A stretch of 64,000 nucleotides of DNA from Bog-756 sp963713625 (GCA_963713625.1 CAVQMN010000005.1:186001-250000), one strand, 5' to 3'. Positions 43,251 through 52,372 are shown, counted from the first letter of the stretch. Made by a program: numbers and translations. Notes: a model not told the origin generated them from the letters alone.

Positions 43251-44054
43251 ATGACCGATTTCGATGTGCCCGATGAGCTCGAACTGGTCGTCGACGGCCC
43301 GGTCCGGGTGGTCAGACTGAACCGACCCGGACAGCTGAACGCCACCAACCACGAGCTCCACAAGGGGCTGGCCGGCATCTTTCCACAGATCGATGCCGAC
43401 GATGAAGCCCGGGCCGTCGTCCTCACCGGCAACGGGAAGGCGTTCTCTGCCGGCGGCGACTTCACCTACCTGGACGAGCTGGCGCGCGACCCTGAACTCC
43501 GCAAGGAGACGCTCGCCCATGGCCGGCGGATCGTCACCAGCATGGTTGGATGTCGCGTTCCGATCGTGGCTGCGGTGAACGGGCCCGCCGTCGGCCTGGG
43601 CTGCAGTCTCGTGGCCCTCTCGGACATCGTCTTCATGGCCGAGAGCACCCATCTGGCCGATCCGCACGTGCTCATGGGCCTGGTGGCGGCGGACGGCGGG
43701 CCGGTCACCTGGCCGCTGATGATCAGTCTGCAACTGGCCAAGGAGTACGCGCTCACCGGCGACCGGATTCCGGCCCGGCGGGCGGCCGAGATCGGCCTGG
43801 TCAACCACGTCTGCCCCGATGACGAGGTGGTGGCCCAGGCCATGGCGTGCGCGCACCGCATCGCCAAGCTGCCCCGGCGGGCCGTCGAGGACACGAAACG
43901 CATCCTCAATCTGCACCTCGAACGAGCGGTCGTGGCCACCCTCGATTTTGCGCTCAGCGCCGAAGACCGCTCCTTCACCTCCCCGGAGCTCCGGGCCAAT
44001 CTCGACAGGCTCCTGCCCGGCGGCGGCGGCGGAGGAGGGCGGGCGTCCGGCTAG
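43251..44054 (+). CDS. enoyl-CoA hydratase/isomerase (crotonase) family protein
   Basis: The 267-residue protein has the oxyanion-hole motifs GNGKAFSAGGDFTYL and AAVNGPAVGLGCSLVALSDIV, and the catalytic loop LADPHVLMGLVAADGG, where Asp stands at the position of the first hydratase Glu; this variant is common in actinobacterial crotonases and makes the exact reaction uncertain. The C terminus is a Gly-rich tail (seven Gly in a row). GGAGGG precedes ATG 43251. It is followed by a TetR gene and preceded by the promoter-operator block also found before the Rieske gene. Confidence 0.9.
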   Translation: MTDFDVPDELELVVDGPVRVVRLNRPGQLNATNHELHKGLAGIFPQIDADDEARAVVLTGNGKAFSAGGDFTYLDELARDPELRKETLAHGRRIVTSMVGCRVPIVAAVNGPAVGLGCSLVALSDIVFMAESTHLADPHVLMGLVAADGGPVTWPLMISLQLAKEYALTGDRIPARRAAEIGLVNHVCPDDEVVAQAMACAHRIAKLPRRAVEDTKRILNLHLERAVVATLDFALSAEDRSFTSPELRANLDRLLPGGGGGGGRASG

Positions 44055-44169
44055 TGGGGTCTTCGCCCACCTGGCCGGTCGGGGTCCCTTCCCGGGTCAG
44101 AACCACATTCTCCTGAAATGGACGATCGACAGCCGTTCCATGAGATTCATCGTGTATTCCATATTCGGG

Positions 44170-44175
44170 TAGCCT
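44170..44175 (+). promoter_or_regulatory. -10 box of leaderless TetR gene
   Basis: TAGCCT followed by exactly 7 nt and GTG 44183, no Shine-Dalgarno; TTCATC 18 nt upstream may be the -35. It matches the arrangement at 27461. Confidence 0.5.
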
Positions 44176-44182
44176 TTCGCCA

Positions 44183-44893
44183 GTGACAAAGAACGAGGTG
44201 GCGGCCGACGAGGTGGAGCCCGAGAGTCTCAGTTGGCGGGAGCAGGCGGTGGCGCGGTCGCTCGATTCCGCCCGGCTCCGGGCCGAAACCCGGGTACAGC
44301 GCTTTCTCGACGCCGCCACCGAGCTCTTCAATTCCGGTTCGGGCAAGGACTTCACCGTCCAGGAGGTGGTGGACCGGTCGGGCCAGTCGCTCCGCAGCTT
44401 CTATCAGTACTTCGGCGGCAAGCACGAGCTTCTCCTGGCCCTGTTCGAGGAGTCGGTCCGGTCGACCACCGACCATCTGCGCCAGAAGATCGCCGCGGAG
44501 GACGATGCGCTCGAACGGCTGCACTGTTTCGTGGTGGAGTACTACCGCCTGTGTCGGCCCAAAGAGGTGGACGAACCGGGCGTCAACGGCCGGGCACCGT
44601 TCATGGCCGAGTTCGCCCAGCAGCTGCTGACCGAACATCCGAAGGAAGCGGCCCGGGTGTTCTCTCCGCTCGTGTCCTTGTTCGAGGAGGTACTCGACGG
44701 GGCGGCCGCGGCTGGAGCGGTCCGGCCCGGCCAACGTCACGGACCGATTGTCGGGGTGGTGCTCGAGGCGATCATGTTCAACACGTTCTCGTCGACCATC
44801 GGCGGGATGTCGGTTCACCGTCACGAGGGGAATTCGGCCGAGGACCTGTGGGACCTGATCTTTCACGGTATCGGGACGATTCCGGCGACCTGA
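44183..44893 (+). CDS. TetR-family regulator (paralogue of the one at 27474)
   Basis: The 236-residue protein matches the TetR at 27474 along its length, including the HTH (VQEVVDRSGQSLRSFYQYFGG), MAEFAQQLLTEHPKEAARVFSPL, and MFNTFSSTIGGMS. The recognition helix differs only by Arg for His in the SLRSFYQYF segment. It starts at GTG 44183. It follows the crotonase gene, as its paralogue follows the Rieske operon, and is expected to bind the operator at 43198-43219. The alpha/beta hydrolase starts 59 nt downstream and may be co-transcribed. Confidence 0.9.
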   Translation: MTKNEVAADEVEPESLSWREQAVARSLDSARLRAETRVQRFLDAATELFNSGSGKDFTVQEVVDRSGQSLRSFYQYFGGKHELLLALFEESVRSTTDHLRQKIAAEDDALERLHCFVVEYYRLCRPKEVDEPGVNGRAPFMAEFAQQLLTEHPKEAARVFSPLVSLFEEVLDGAAAAGAVRPGQRHGPIVGVVLEAIMFNTFSSTIGGMSVHRHEGNSAEDLWDLIFHGIGTIPAT

Positions 44894-44952
44894 TCGGGCC
44901 ACGGGTGGAATCGGGAACATCCCGCGACGGGCCGGGGCCACGATCCGGAGTG

Positions 44953-45930
44953 ATGGCGACATCGCTTCCGACGGTCGATCCCGAATTGCAGCCGGTGCTC
45001 GACGGATATCTCAGCTCCGGGATGAGCTACGACCACGATCGTCTGGAAGAGGTCCGCGATGGGATCGCGGCCTTCTTCAGGGCGGTGCCTCCGGCCCGGC
45101 CCCCTTCCGTGCAGGTCGAGGATGTCTGCATCCCCGGTCCCGACGGCCACACCGAGCTCCCGTTGCGGATCTACCGTCCGACGGGGACGTCATCGTCGGT
45201 ACCCGCTCTCTACTGGATGCACGGCGGTGGAATGATGATCGGATCCATCGACATGGACGACGCGCTGCTGGTCAGTGCGGTGGAGCGCCTGGGCGTGGCG
45301 GCCGTTTCGGTGGAGTACCGGTTGGCACCCGAATGCCCGGACCCGGCTCCCGTGGAGGACTGTTACGCAGGGTTGGTGTGGACAGCGGCTCACGCTTCCG
45401 AATGGGGGATCGATCCCGATCGTCTGGCAGTTGGCGGGCCCAGTGCCGGTGGTGGTCTGGCTGCGGGTCTGGCCCTGCTGGCCCGGGACCGTGGTGGACC
45501 GGCTCTCGCCTTCCAGCTCCTCCTCGAGCCGATGCTCGACGACCGGTGCCTCACCCCGTCGTCGACCGCCTACGACGGCTCGGTCGTCTGGGACAGGAAC
45601 GACAACGAGCGGGGTTGGGCGGCGTTGCTCGGCGACCGGAAGGGGACGGATGCGGTGTCCTCCTATGCCGCACCGGCCCGGGCCACCGAGCTGGAAGGGC
45701 TTCCCCCCGCCTTCGTCGACGTGGGTGGCATCGAGACGTTTCGCGACGAGTGCATCGAGTACGCCAACCGGCTCATGGCGTCGGGGGTGTCGACCGAACT
45801 TCACGTGTACCCGGGCGCCTTCCACGGGTTCGACCTCATGGCCCCCGAAGCCCGGGTCAGCCTGCTGGCTTGGAACCTGCGATGGGCGGCCTTGGCCCGG
45901 GCTCTGGGTCTGGCAACGCCGGGGGAGTGA
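44953..45930 (+). CDS. alpha/beta hydrolase of the hormone-sensitive-lipase family
   Basis: The 325-residue protein has the HSL oxyanion motif MHGGGMMIGS, the nucleophile motif VGGPSAGGGLAAG (GxSxG with Pro before Ser, where Asp is usual), and GAFHGFD with the catalytic His. Such enzymes hydrolyse short-chain acyl esters, including lactones and acyl groups on small alcohols. No signal peptide is present. ATG 44953 has CGGAG at very short distance; the long upstream open reading overlaps the TetR gene in another frame and is not coding. It could hydrolyse an ester intermediate of the crotonase pathway. Confidence 0.88.
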   Translation: MATSLPTVDPELQPVLDGYLSSGMSYDHDRLEEVRDGIAAFFRAVPPARPPSVQVEDVCIPGPDGHTELPLRIYRPTGTSSSVPALYWMHGGGMMIGSIDMDDALLVSAVERLGVAAVSVEYRLAPECPDPAPVEDCYAGLVWTAAHASEWGIDPDRLAVGGPSAGGGLAAGLALLARDRGGPALAFQLLLEPMLDDRCLTPSSTAYDGSVVWDRNDNERGWAALLGDRKGTDAVSSYAAPARATELEGLPPAFVDVGGIETFRDECIEYANRLMASGVSTELHVYPGAFHGFDLMAPEARVSLLAWNLRWAALARALGLATPGE

Positions 45931-46016
45931 GGGGCGGTCCGCCGGCCGACAAGGATCGGGCAGCGCACCGGACCGGTTCGGTCAGGAGGTCATCGCCATC
46001 GGGCGTCGAGGTCGTC

Positions 46017-46316
46017 TCAGGCCCAGGGCGGGGAGGCGGGCTCTGCTTCGTAGACCTGGATGTCGGTCGACTCGACGGGGATCGACGGTCCGTCGCTGCC
46101 CGTCGACCGGACCCCGGCCACGTGAGCCTGCAGGTCGGCGAAGGAGTCCCACAGTTCGAACAGCCGGACGCGACCCGGCGTATGGGCATCAGCCGAAAAT
46201 GCGTACTGGCGACATCCGGCCTCGCTCCGAGTGTGCAGCACCTGGTCCCGTTTGGACTCGAGGAAGGCGTCCCGCTGGTCCGCCGCCACATCAAACACCC
46301 CCGACACGATGATCAT
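46017..46316 (-). CDS. antibiotic-biosynthesis-monooxygenase (ABM/YgiN-like) domain protein
   Basis: The 99-residue protein is a single ABM domain: MIIVSGVFDVAADQRDAFL (first strand and helix), ARSEAGCRQYAF-like HTRSEAGCRQYAFSAD, and RVRLFELWDSFADLQAHVAG. These dimeric ferredoxin-like folds include quinol monooxygenases and many small stress-related proteins. GGAG lies 8-11 nt before the ATG. It is divergent from the DUF427 gene, with a 14-bp palindrome between them. Confidence 0.85.
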   Translation of the reverse strand: MIIVSGVFDVAADQRDAFLESKRDQVLHTRSEAGCRQYAFSADAHTPGRVRLFELWDSFADLQAHVAGVRSTGSDGPSIPVESTDIQVYEAEPASPPWA

Positions 46317-46344
46317 GCCTCGACTCCGTTCTCAGAAGTTTGGC

Positions 46345-46358
46345 CGGGTCCTGACCCG
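46345..46358. promoter_or_regulatory. inverted repeat between ABM and DUF427 genes
   Basis: CGGGTC-ct-GACCCG: 6-bp perfect arms, 28 nt upstream of the ABM start and 61 nt upstream of the DUF427 start. Confidence 0.45.
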
Positions 46359-46419
46359 AATACTGTGACAACACGTGAATACTAGAGGGGCCGTCAGCGA
46401 GGCACCGGAGGAGACCGCC

Positions 46420-46809
46420 ATGGAACCATCGGGATTTGTCGAACGTCCTGACTACCGGGTCGACCTTCTGGCCCGGAGGAATCAGGTGACTGTCGTGAGC
46501 GAGGGTGAAGTCCTGGCCGACAGTCAGCGTTGCCTCCTGGTCGACGAGCAGGACCACGGCCTGGTTTTCTACTTCCCTCCCGAGGATGTTCGCCTCGACC
46601 TGTTCGGGCCCGACGACCGGACGAGCCGTTGCCCCTACAAGGGCACGGCCACCTACCGCCGCTGCGCACGGCCATCGGGCGACATCCTGATCTGGTCGTA
46701 CGAGGATCCCTATCCGGAAGTGTCACGATTGGCCGGCTACATCGGCTTCTACCAGGATGCGGTGGAGGTTCGGGTGGGTGAGGCACATCCTGCGGTAGCG
46801 GGGCGGTGA
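46420..46809 (+). CDS. DUF427-domain protein
   Basis: The 129-residue protein carries the DUF427 core: VTVVSEGEVLADSQRCLLVDE, VFYFPPEDVRLDLF, SRCPYKGTATYR (the Cys-Pro-x-Lys-Gly signature) and a final strand GYIGFYQDAVEVRV. The biochemical function of the family is not settled. ATG 46420 follows GGAGGAG at good spacing, which is preferred to the longer reading from 46375. Its stop overlaps the thioesterase start (GTGA), suggesting coupled synthesis. Confidence 0.88.
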   Translation: MEPSGFVERPDYRVDLLARRNQVTVVSEGEVLADSQRCLLVDEQDHGLVFYFPPEDVRLDLFGPDDRTSRCPYKGTATYRRCARPSGDILIWSYEDPYPEVSRLAGYIGFYQDAVEVRVGEAHPAVAGR

Positions 46810-47684
46810 CCTCGGGCACAGGCCGCACCGGTTCGAGCCTCGACGGCATGGTGGCTGTCTTCGACGTCGTACCGGATGGGCCGCATCGCTTCATCGGTGA
46901 CAGTGACGGCGGCACCCGCCACATCGTGGACGGGAGTCAGCTCCTCGGCCAGGCGGTCGTTGCCGCATCGAAGACCTTCCGCCGGCACTCGGTGCGTACC
47001 GCCCACGTCGTCTTTGTCAGGGCCGCGGACGATGAGCGGCCGTTGGTGTTCACCGTCGATGTTCTGCACGAAGGGAGGACATTCGCGTCGGCCATCGTGG
47101 ACGTGACCCAGGGCGATCGGCGATGTGCCTCGGTGACCGTGCTCCTCGACGTGGAGCAGACGAGTGTCATCGAACACGCCGACACGATGCCTGACGTCGG
47201 GTCGCCGGTGGACGCCGTTCCCGTCGACATGCCCATGACCGGCCGTCAGCTGCGGCTGGTCGGGCTGGCCGACCCGAACGATCCCACGGAGGTCGGTGAT
47301 CCCACCATCGACGCCTGGCTCCACTACGACCGGGTGCCATCCCGCCCGGACCTGGCCAAAGCCCTGATCGCCCACTTCACCGGCCACCTGTCCATCTCGA
47401 CCGCCATGCGGGCCCACCGCGGCATCGGCACCGCCATGGCCCACAAGACGGTGTCGACCAGCGTGATGGAGATATCGGTGACCTTTCACGAGCCGGTGAC
47501 CTGGGAGGGATGGATGCTCTATCACCACGACAGCTCGTACGCCGGCCACGGGATGTCCTATGTCCGGGGTCAGGTCTTCACCGAGCACGGAGCGCTGATT
47601 GCCTCCTTCACCCAGGACGGCATGATCCGGGCGTTCGCCGATGATGCATCCGTCCTGGCGATGCCAGTCGCCCATCGGCTCTGA
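46806..47684 (+). CDS. acyl-CoA thioesterase II (TesB-like double hotdog)
   Basis: The 292-residue protein has two hotdog halves: FIGDSDGGTRHIVDGSQLLGQAVVAASKTF with the S-x-H-x(2)-F-like RTAHVVFVRAAD, and a second half with AWLHYDR, MAHKTVSTSVMEISVTFHEPV and HHDSSYAGHGMSYVRGQVFTEHGALIASFTQDGMIR, the most conserved TesB segment. It releases free acid and CoA from acyl-CoA. It starts at GTG inside the DUF427 stop. It may relieve CoA trapping in the pathway. The ligated acid is not predictable. Confidence 0.88.
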   Translation: MTSGTGRTGSSLDGMVAVFDVVPDGPHRFIGDSDGGTRHIVDGSQLLGQAVVAASKTFRRHSVRTAHVVFVRAADDERPLVFTVDVLHEGRTFASAIVDVTQGDRRCASVTVLLDVEQTSVIEHADTMPDVGSPVDAVPVDMPMTGRQLRLVGLADPNDPTEVGDPTIDAWLHYDRVPSRPDLAKALIAHFTGHLSISTAMRAHRGIGTAMAHKTVSTSVMEISVTFHEPVTWEGWMLYHHDSSYAGHGMSYVRGQVFTEHGALIASFTQDGMIRAFADDASVLAMPVAHRL

Positions 47685-47708
47685 CCCGGACTCGGCTCGG
47701 TCGGGCCC

Positions 47709-48215
47709 TCAGTCGGTGAAGTCACCGATGCTCCGGCGCAGCTTGCGGGTGATGCGGACCAGTTGCCGGAGATCCTCGGCCCCGAGGCTGCCCAGGCCGA
47801 AGGTCACTGCGTTGACCGCCCTGGTGGCCTCTTTGGCCAGCCGGCGGCCGTCATCGGTGATCTCGGCCAAGGTGGTCCGACCGTCGGTGGGGTGAGGGAT
47901 ACGCCTGACCAGTCCCTGCTCCTCGAGGCGGTCGATGATGTTGGTGACACTGGTGGGGTGGATCATCAGGCGTTGCCCCATCTTCCCCAGGGGAAGGGCA
48001 CCGCGTCGACTGAACAGGAGGAGGACCAGGCCCTCGTAGCGGGCGAAGGTCAGGCCGAGGGGCCGGAGCGCCCCGTCCACCGCGGCCAGCACCACCTGTT
48101 GGGCGCGCATGATGGAGGTGGCCGCAGCCATGGCGTCACTGACGTCGGGTTTCCACCGGGCCGACCATTGGGCTCTCGCCTCCTCGATGGGGTCGAAACC
48201 TAGGGGTTCGGGCAC
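47709..48215 (-). CDS. MarR-family transcriptional regulator
   Basis: The 168-residue protein has the MarR winged helix: LTFARYEGLVLLLFSRRGALPLGKMGQRL, HPTSVTNIIDRLEEQGLVRRIPHPTDGRTTLAEITDDGR. The start is GTG 48215 with TAGCGT (48227-48222 on the minus strand) ending 6 nt upstream and no Shine-Dalgarno, so it is probably leaderless. It is divergent from the receptor-like gene at 48273 and convergent with the thioesterase. Either could be its target. Confidence 0.9.
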   Translation of the reverse strand: MPEPLGFDPIEEARAQWSARWKPDVSDAMAAATSIMRAQQVVLAAVDGALRPLGLTFARYEGLVLLLFSRRGALPLGKMGQRLMIHPTSVTNIIDRLEEQGLVRRIPHPTDGRTTLAEITDDGRRLAKEATRAVNAVTFGLGSLGAEDLRQLVRITRKLRRSIGDFTD

Positions 48216-48221
48216 GGTGGG

Positions 48222-48227
48222 ACGCTA
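48222..48227 (-). promoter_or_regulatory. -10 box of leaderless MarR gene
   Basis: Minus strand TAGCGT, then 6 nt, then GTG 48215; no ribosome-binding site. Confidence 0.45.
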
Positions 48228-48272
48228 CCCCGACCGGTGGTGACGGATACGCTGACCGCCAAGGAGGAGACC

Positions 48273-49049
48273 GTGCCCACGCTTGACGACGATCTCGGCC
48301 ATCCACTCGAACTGGAGCCGCGTCCGAGCCGGTTGATCTCGCTGGTCCCGTCGATCACCGAGGCCCTCGCCGTCTCCGCGCCGAGTGTGTTGGTGGGTGC
48401 GACCGACTGGTGTACCCACCCTGTCGATCTCGAAGTGGAACGGGTGCGGGGAACGAAGAATCCGGACCATGAGGCGATCGTCCGACTCCGTCCCGACCTC
48501 GTCGTCGCCAACCGGGAGGAGAACCGCCGCATCGATGTCGAACGCCTCCGGGCCGTCGGGATCCCGGTGTGGGTCACGGTGGTCGAATCGGTGGATCAGG
48601 CCCTTGCCGCCCTGCACCGATTGCTGGTCGACGTGGTCGGGACCGACGAGCCCGGATGGCTCGGTACCGCCGCGGCCGAGTGGCGCCGTCCGGCTGTGCT
48701 CCCACCGTCCCGGGTGGTGGTCCCCATCTGGCGCGACCCCTGGATGGTGGTCGGGGCCGACACGTTCTGTGTCGACCTGGTGCATCGTCTGGGCCTCACC
48801 TGCCTTCCGGTGGCGGACGGGCGCCGGTACCCGAAGGTGGATCTGGCGGCCCTGGTGGCCGCGGCCCCGGATCTCGTGCTCCTGCCCGATGAGCCCTACC
48901 CGTTCGCCCCCGATGACGGCCCCGAAGCCTTCCCTGGAATACCCACCGCGCTGGTCTCGGGCCGGGACCTCACCTGGTACGGACCGTCCATGGCCACGTC
49001 CCGGGCCAGGTTGACGGCCGGCGTGATCTCGGCGTTCGAGCGTGGGTGA
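48273..49049 (+). CDS. cytoplasmic helical-backbone metal/cobalamin receptor-like protein (BtuF-type fold)
   Basis: The 258-residue protein resembles the substrate-binding component of B12 and iron importers: RLISLVPSITEALAV, VGATDWCTHP, RVRGTKNPDHEAIVRLRPDLVVAN, a long central helix and DLAALVAAAPDLVLLPDEPYPF. It has no signal peptide, lipobox or transporter genes beside it, so it is cytoplasmic. GTG 48273 is chosen because AAGGAGGAG lies 3 nt upstream; GTG 48237 is an alternative. It is convergent with icmF, a B12 enzyme; a role in cytoplasmic cobalamin handling is an inference. Confidence 0.82.
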   Translation: MPTLDDDLGHPLELEPRPSRLISLVPSITEALAVSAPSVLVGATDWCTHPVDLEVERVRGTKNPDHEAIVRLRPDLVVANREENRRIDVERLRAVGIPVWVTVVESVDQALAALHRLLVDVVGTDEPGWLGTAAAEWRRPAVLPPSRVVVPIWRDPWMVVGADTFCVDLVHRLGLTCLPVADGRRYPKVDLAALVAAAPDLVLLPDEPYPFAPDDGPEAFPGIPTALVSGRDLTWYGPSMATSRARLTAGVISAFERG

Positions 49050-49114
49050 CCTCGGCCACCGGGCGCCAACGGCTGCCGTCAGGCCGAACACCGGGCGGCC
49101 CATCAGGAACGAGT

Positions 49115-52100
49115 TCAGACGTTCCGCCGGTAGGCACCGCCCACTTCGAACAGGGTGGAGGTGATCTGGCCGAGCGAGGCGTGACGGACGGTGTTCATCA
49201 GTTCGCCGAAGACGTTGCCCTTGTTGAGGGCGGTCTGGCGCAGTGCTTCCAGGGCCGCCTCCCGATCGGCGGCATGGCGGCTGTGGAACTCGCGCAGTCG
49301 GGTCAACTGGCGCTGCTTCTCCGCATCGGTGGACCGGGCCAGCTCCATCGGCTCGGCCGGGCCTTCCTGGGTGGGCGCAAGGAAGGTGTTGACGCCCACG
49401 ATGGGAAGGGTCCCGTCGTGCTTCCGGTGCTCATAGCGTAGAGAGTCGTCCTGAATTCGGCCCCGTTGGTAGCCGGTCTCCATGGCGCCGAGCACGCCAC
49501 CCCTCTCGCTGATCCGGTCCAACTCGGCCAGCACCGCCTGCTCGACCAGGTCGGTGAGCTCTTCCACGATGAAGCTGCCCTGCAGCGGGTTCTCGTTGAG
49601 GGCCAGGCCCCATTCCTTGTTGATGATCATCTGGATGGCCAGGGCCCGGCGCACCGACTCCTGGGTGGGCGTGGTGACGGCCTCGTCGTAGGCGTTGGTG
49701 TGCAGGCTGTTGGCGTTGTCATAGATGGCGCAGAGGGCCTGCAGGGTGGTGCGGATGTCGTTGAAGGCCATCTCCTGGGCATGGAGCGACCGCCCCGAGG
49801 TCTGGACGTGGTACTTGAGCTTTTGCGATCGCTCGGAAGCGCCGTAGCGCTCCTTCATGGCGATGGCCCAGATCCGACGGGCCACCCGCCCGATGACCGT
49901 GTACTCAGGATCCATGCCGTTCGAGAAGAAGAAGGAGAGGTTCGGCGCGAAGTCGTCGACGTTCATACCGCGGGCCAGGTAGGACTCGACGTAGGTGAAG
50001 GCGTTGGCCAGGGTGAAGGCCAACTGGGTGACGGGGTTGGCCCCGGCTTCGGCGATGTGGTAGCCCGAGATCGACACCGAGTAGAAGTTGCGAACCTGGT
50101 GCTCGATGAACCACTCCTGCATGTCGGCCATCACCCCGAGTGAGAACTCGGTCGAGAAGATGCAGGTGTTCTGACCCTGGTCCTCTTTGAGGATGTCGGC
50201 CTGGACCGTGCCCCGCACGGTCTGGAGCACCTCGGCCTCGACCGCGTCCGCTTCGGCCGCCGTGACCGGGCGGTCCTGCTCCGAACGGAGACGGTCGAGG
50301 CGCTGGTCGATGGCCGTGGTCAGGAACATGGCCAGAATGGTCGGGGCCGGACCGTTGATGGTCATGGACACCGAAGTGGCCGGATCGCAGAGGTCGAACC
50401 CGTCGAAGAGGGCCTTCATGTCGTCCAACGTGGCGATGGACACCCCTGACGTTCCGATCTTGCCGTAGATATCGGGACGTTCGTCAGGATCGAACCCGTA
50501 GAGGGTCACCGAATCGAAGGCCGTCGACAGTCGCGTGGCCGGCAGTCCCTCGGCCAGCAGATGGAAGCGACGGTTGGTCCGGAATGCGTCACCCTCGCCG
50601 GCGAACATCCGGGCCGGGTCCTCTCCTTCCCGTTTGAAGGGGAAGACCCCGGCGGTAAAGGGGAAGTGGCCGGGGAGGTGTTCGGCGCGGAGCCAACGGA
50701 GCAGCTCGCCACTCTCGCTGACTCGGGGCAAGGCCACCCTCGGGATGCGGGTGCCCGACAGGGAGGTGCGCCACCGCCCGGTACCGACCGGCTCGTTGTC
50801 CGTGCCCGGTGAGGTCTCTGCGTTGCGGTCGGCATCCTGACCGTCGAAGACCAAGGTGGAGCGGAGATCTTCCCATTCCTGGAGGAGGGCACGACCCTCG
50901 GGATCCCGTTCGTGGTCCAACACCGCGACCAGCTCGCCCAGCTTGCCAGTGTCGATGTCCCGACGCCCGGCCTCGACCATTGCCGCGGCCACCTGCTCGG
51001 ACCGGCGGGCTTCGGAGACCAGGCGATCGGTGGCGGTGTGGTAGCCGGCCACCGTCTCGGCGATCTCGGCCAGATACCGGCGCCGATGGGCGGGAACGAT
51101 CGGCGAGGCCAGGGAGGTCAGCCGGCCGGCCACCGGGGGCAGGACGCCGGCGGTGGCCACCAGACCCTTGGCCGACAGCTCCGTCTTGAGGCGGTGGAAC
51201 AGGGCGGTGACTCCGTCGTCATTGAACCGGGAGGCGATGGTGCCGAAGACCGGCTCCGGTCCGTCCCCTCCGGCCGAGCGCCGGTGGTCCCGTTCCCACT
51301 GGCGGCAGACCTGGCGGAAGGCGTCATCGGCGCCCCGTCGGTCGAACTTGTTGATGGCCACCACGTCGGCCAGCTCCAGCATGTCGATCTTCTCGAGCTG
51401 TGAAGCGGCGCCGTACTCGGGGGTCATCACATAGAGGGAGACGTCGGCGATGTCGGTGATGGCGGCGTCGCCCTGGCCGATGCCCGGCGTCTCGACGACG
51501 ACCAATCCGAATCCCGCGGCGGCGCAGGCCGTGACCACCAACGGGAAGCACTCCGGAAGTTCGGCGGAGGCCCCCCGGGTGGCCAGGGAGCGGAAGAAGA
51601 TGTTGGGGGCGTCGATGGCGTTCATCCGGATCCGGTCACCGAGCAGGGCTCCCCCACCGCGGCGCCGGGTGGGATCGACGGCCAGGACGGCGATGGACAG
51701 TTTGTCCTCCTGGTCGAGCCGGAACCGGCGGATGATCTCGTCGGTCAACGACGATTTCCCCGATCCGCCGGTACCGGTGATGCCCAGGACCGGTACCGGC
51801 CGACGCCGGGCCAGGGTCTGGAGGGCATCGACAGTGGACGGATCGACCGAGCCGGCTTCCAGGCAGGTGATCCAACGGGCCAGAGCCCGTTGGTCGCCGG
51901 CCTCCAACTCCTCGAGTGGGGGCGGGGGACCGCTGGCCAGGTCGCGGTCGCACTCCTCCACGAGCAGGTTGATCATCTGGTCGAGACCCAGCCGCTGCCC
52001 GTCGGACGGTGAGAAGATCCGTCGCACGCCGTACGCCTCGAGTTCCTCGATTTCGGAGGGCACGATGACGCCTCCGCCTCCGCCGTACACCAGGATGTCG

Positions 52101-52372
52101 CTCCGGCCTTCGACCCGCAACCGGTCCACCAGGTAGCGGAAGTATTCGACGTGACCACCCTGGTAGGAGCTCACCGCCACGCCCTGGACGTCTTCGGCGA
52201 TGGCGGCCCTGGTCACTTCCTCCACCGACCGGTTGTGGCCGAGGTGGATGACTTCGGCCCCTTGGGACTGCAGAAGCCGGCGCATGATGTTGATGGCGGC
52301 ATCGTGCCCGTCGAACAGACTGGCGGCGGTGACGAATCGGACCGGATGACTCGGCTGATGGAGCTGCGTCAC
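49115..52372 (-). CDS. icmF: fused acyl-CoA mutase IcmF (B12 domain, G-protein chaperone, mutase)
   Basis: The 1085-residue protein has the three parts of IcmF in order: a B12-binding domain (SLFDGHDAAINIMRRLL, Asp21 and His23 as lower-axial-ligand motif), a MeaB-like GTPase (P-loop GITGTGGSGKSSLTDEI at about 197-213, VVVETPGIGQGD, INKFDRRG) and a mutase TIM barrel from about residue 560 (YGKIGTSGVSIATLDDMKALF, VSMTINGPAPTILAMF, QNTCIFSTEFSLGVM, FYSVSISGYHIAEAGANP). It interconverts branched and linear acyl-CoA (isobutyryl/butyryl-CoA, or related) using adenosylcobalamin. The start GTG 52372 has no good ribosome site. Upstream lies a hairpin-rich leader. Confidence 0.94.
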   Translation of the reverse strand: MTQLHQPSHPVRFVTAASLFDGHDAAINIMRRLLQSQGAEVIHLGHNRSVEEVTRAAIAEDVQGVAVSSYQGGHVEYFRYLVDRLRVEGRSDILVYGGGGGVIVPSEIEELEAYGVRRIFSPSDGQRLGLDQMINLLVEECDRDLASGPPPPLEELEAGDQRALARWITCLEAGSVDPSTVDALQTLARRRPVPVLGITGTGGSGKSSLTDEIIRRFRLDQEDKLSIAVLAVDPTRRRGGGALLGDRIRMNAIDAPNIFFRSLATRGASAELPECFPLVVTACAAAGFGLVVVETPGIGQGDAAITDIADVSLYVMTPEYGAASQLEKIDMLELADVVAINKFDRRGADDAFRQVCRQWERDHRRSAGGDGPEPVFGTIASRFNDDGVTALFHRLKTELSAKGLVATAGVLPPVAGRLTSLASPIVPAHRRRYLAEIAETVAGYHTATDRLVSEARRSEQVAAAMVEAGRRDIDTGKLGELVAVLDHERDPEGRALLQEWEDLRSTLVFDGQDADRNAETSPGTDNEPVGTGRWRTSLSGTRIPRVALPRVSESGELLRWLRAEHLPGHFPFTAGVFPFKREGEDPARMFAGEGDAFRTNRRFHLLAEGLPATRLSTAFDSVTLYGFDPDERPDIYGKIGTSGVSIATLDDMKALFDGFDLCDPATSVSMTINGPAPTILAMFLTTAIDQRLDRLRSEQDRPVTAAEADAVEAEVLQTVRGTVQADILKEDQGQNTCIFSTEFSLGVMADMQEWFIEHQVRNFYSVSISGYHIAEAGANPVTQLAFTLANAFTYVESYLARGMNVDDFAPNLSFFFSNGMDPEYTVIGRVARRIWAIAMKERYGASERSQKLKYHVQTSGRSLHAQEMAFNDIRTTLQALCAIYDNANSLHTNAYDEAVTTPTQESVRRALAIQMIINKEWGLALNENPLQGSFIVEELTDLVEQAVLAELDRISERGGVLGAMETGYQRGRIQDDSLRYEHRKHDGTLPIVGVNTFLAPTQEGPAEPMELARSTDAEKQRQLTRLREFHSRHAADREAALEALRQTALNKGNVFGELMNTVRHASLGQITSTLFEVGGAYRRNV

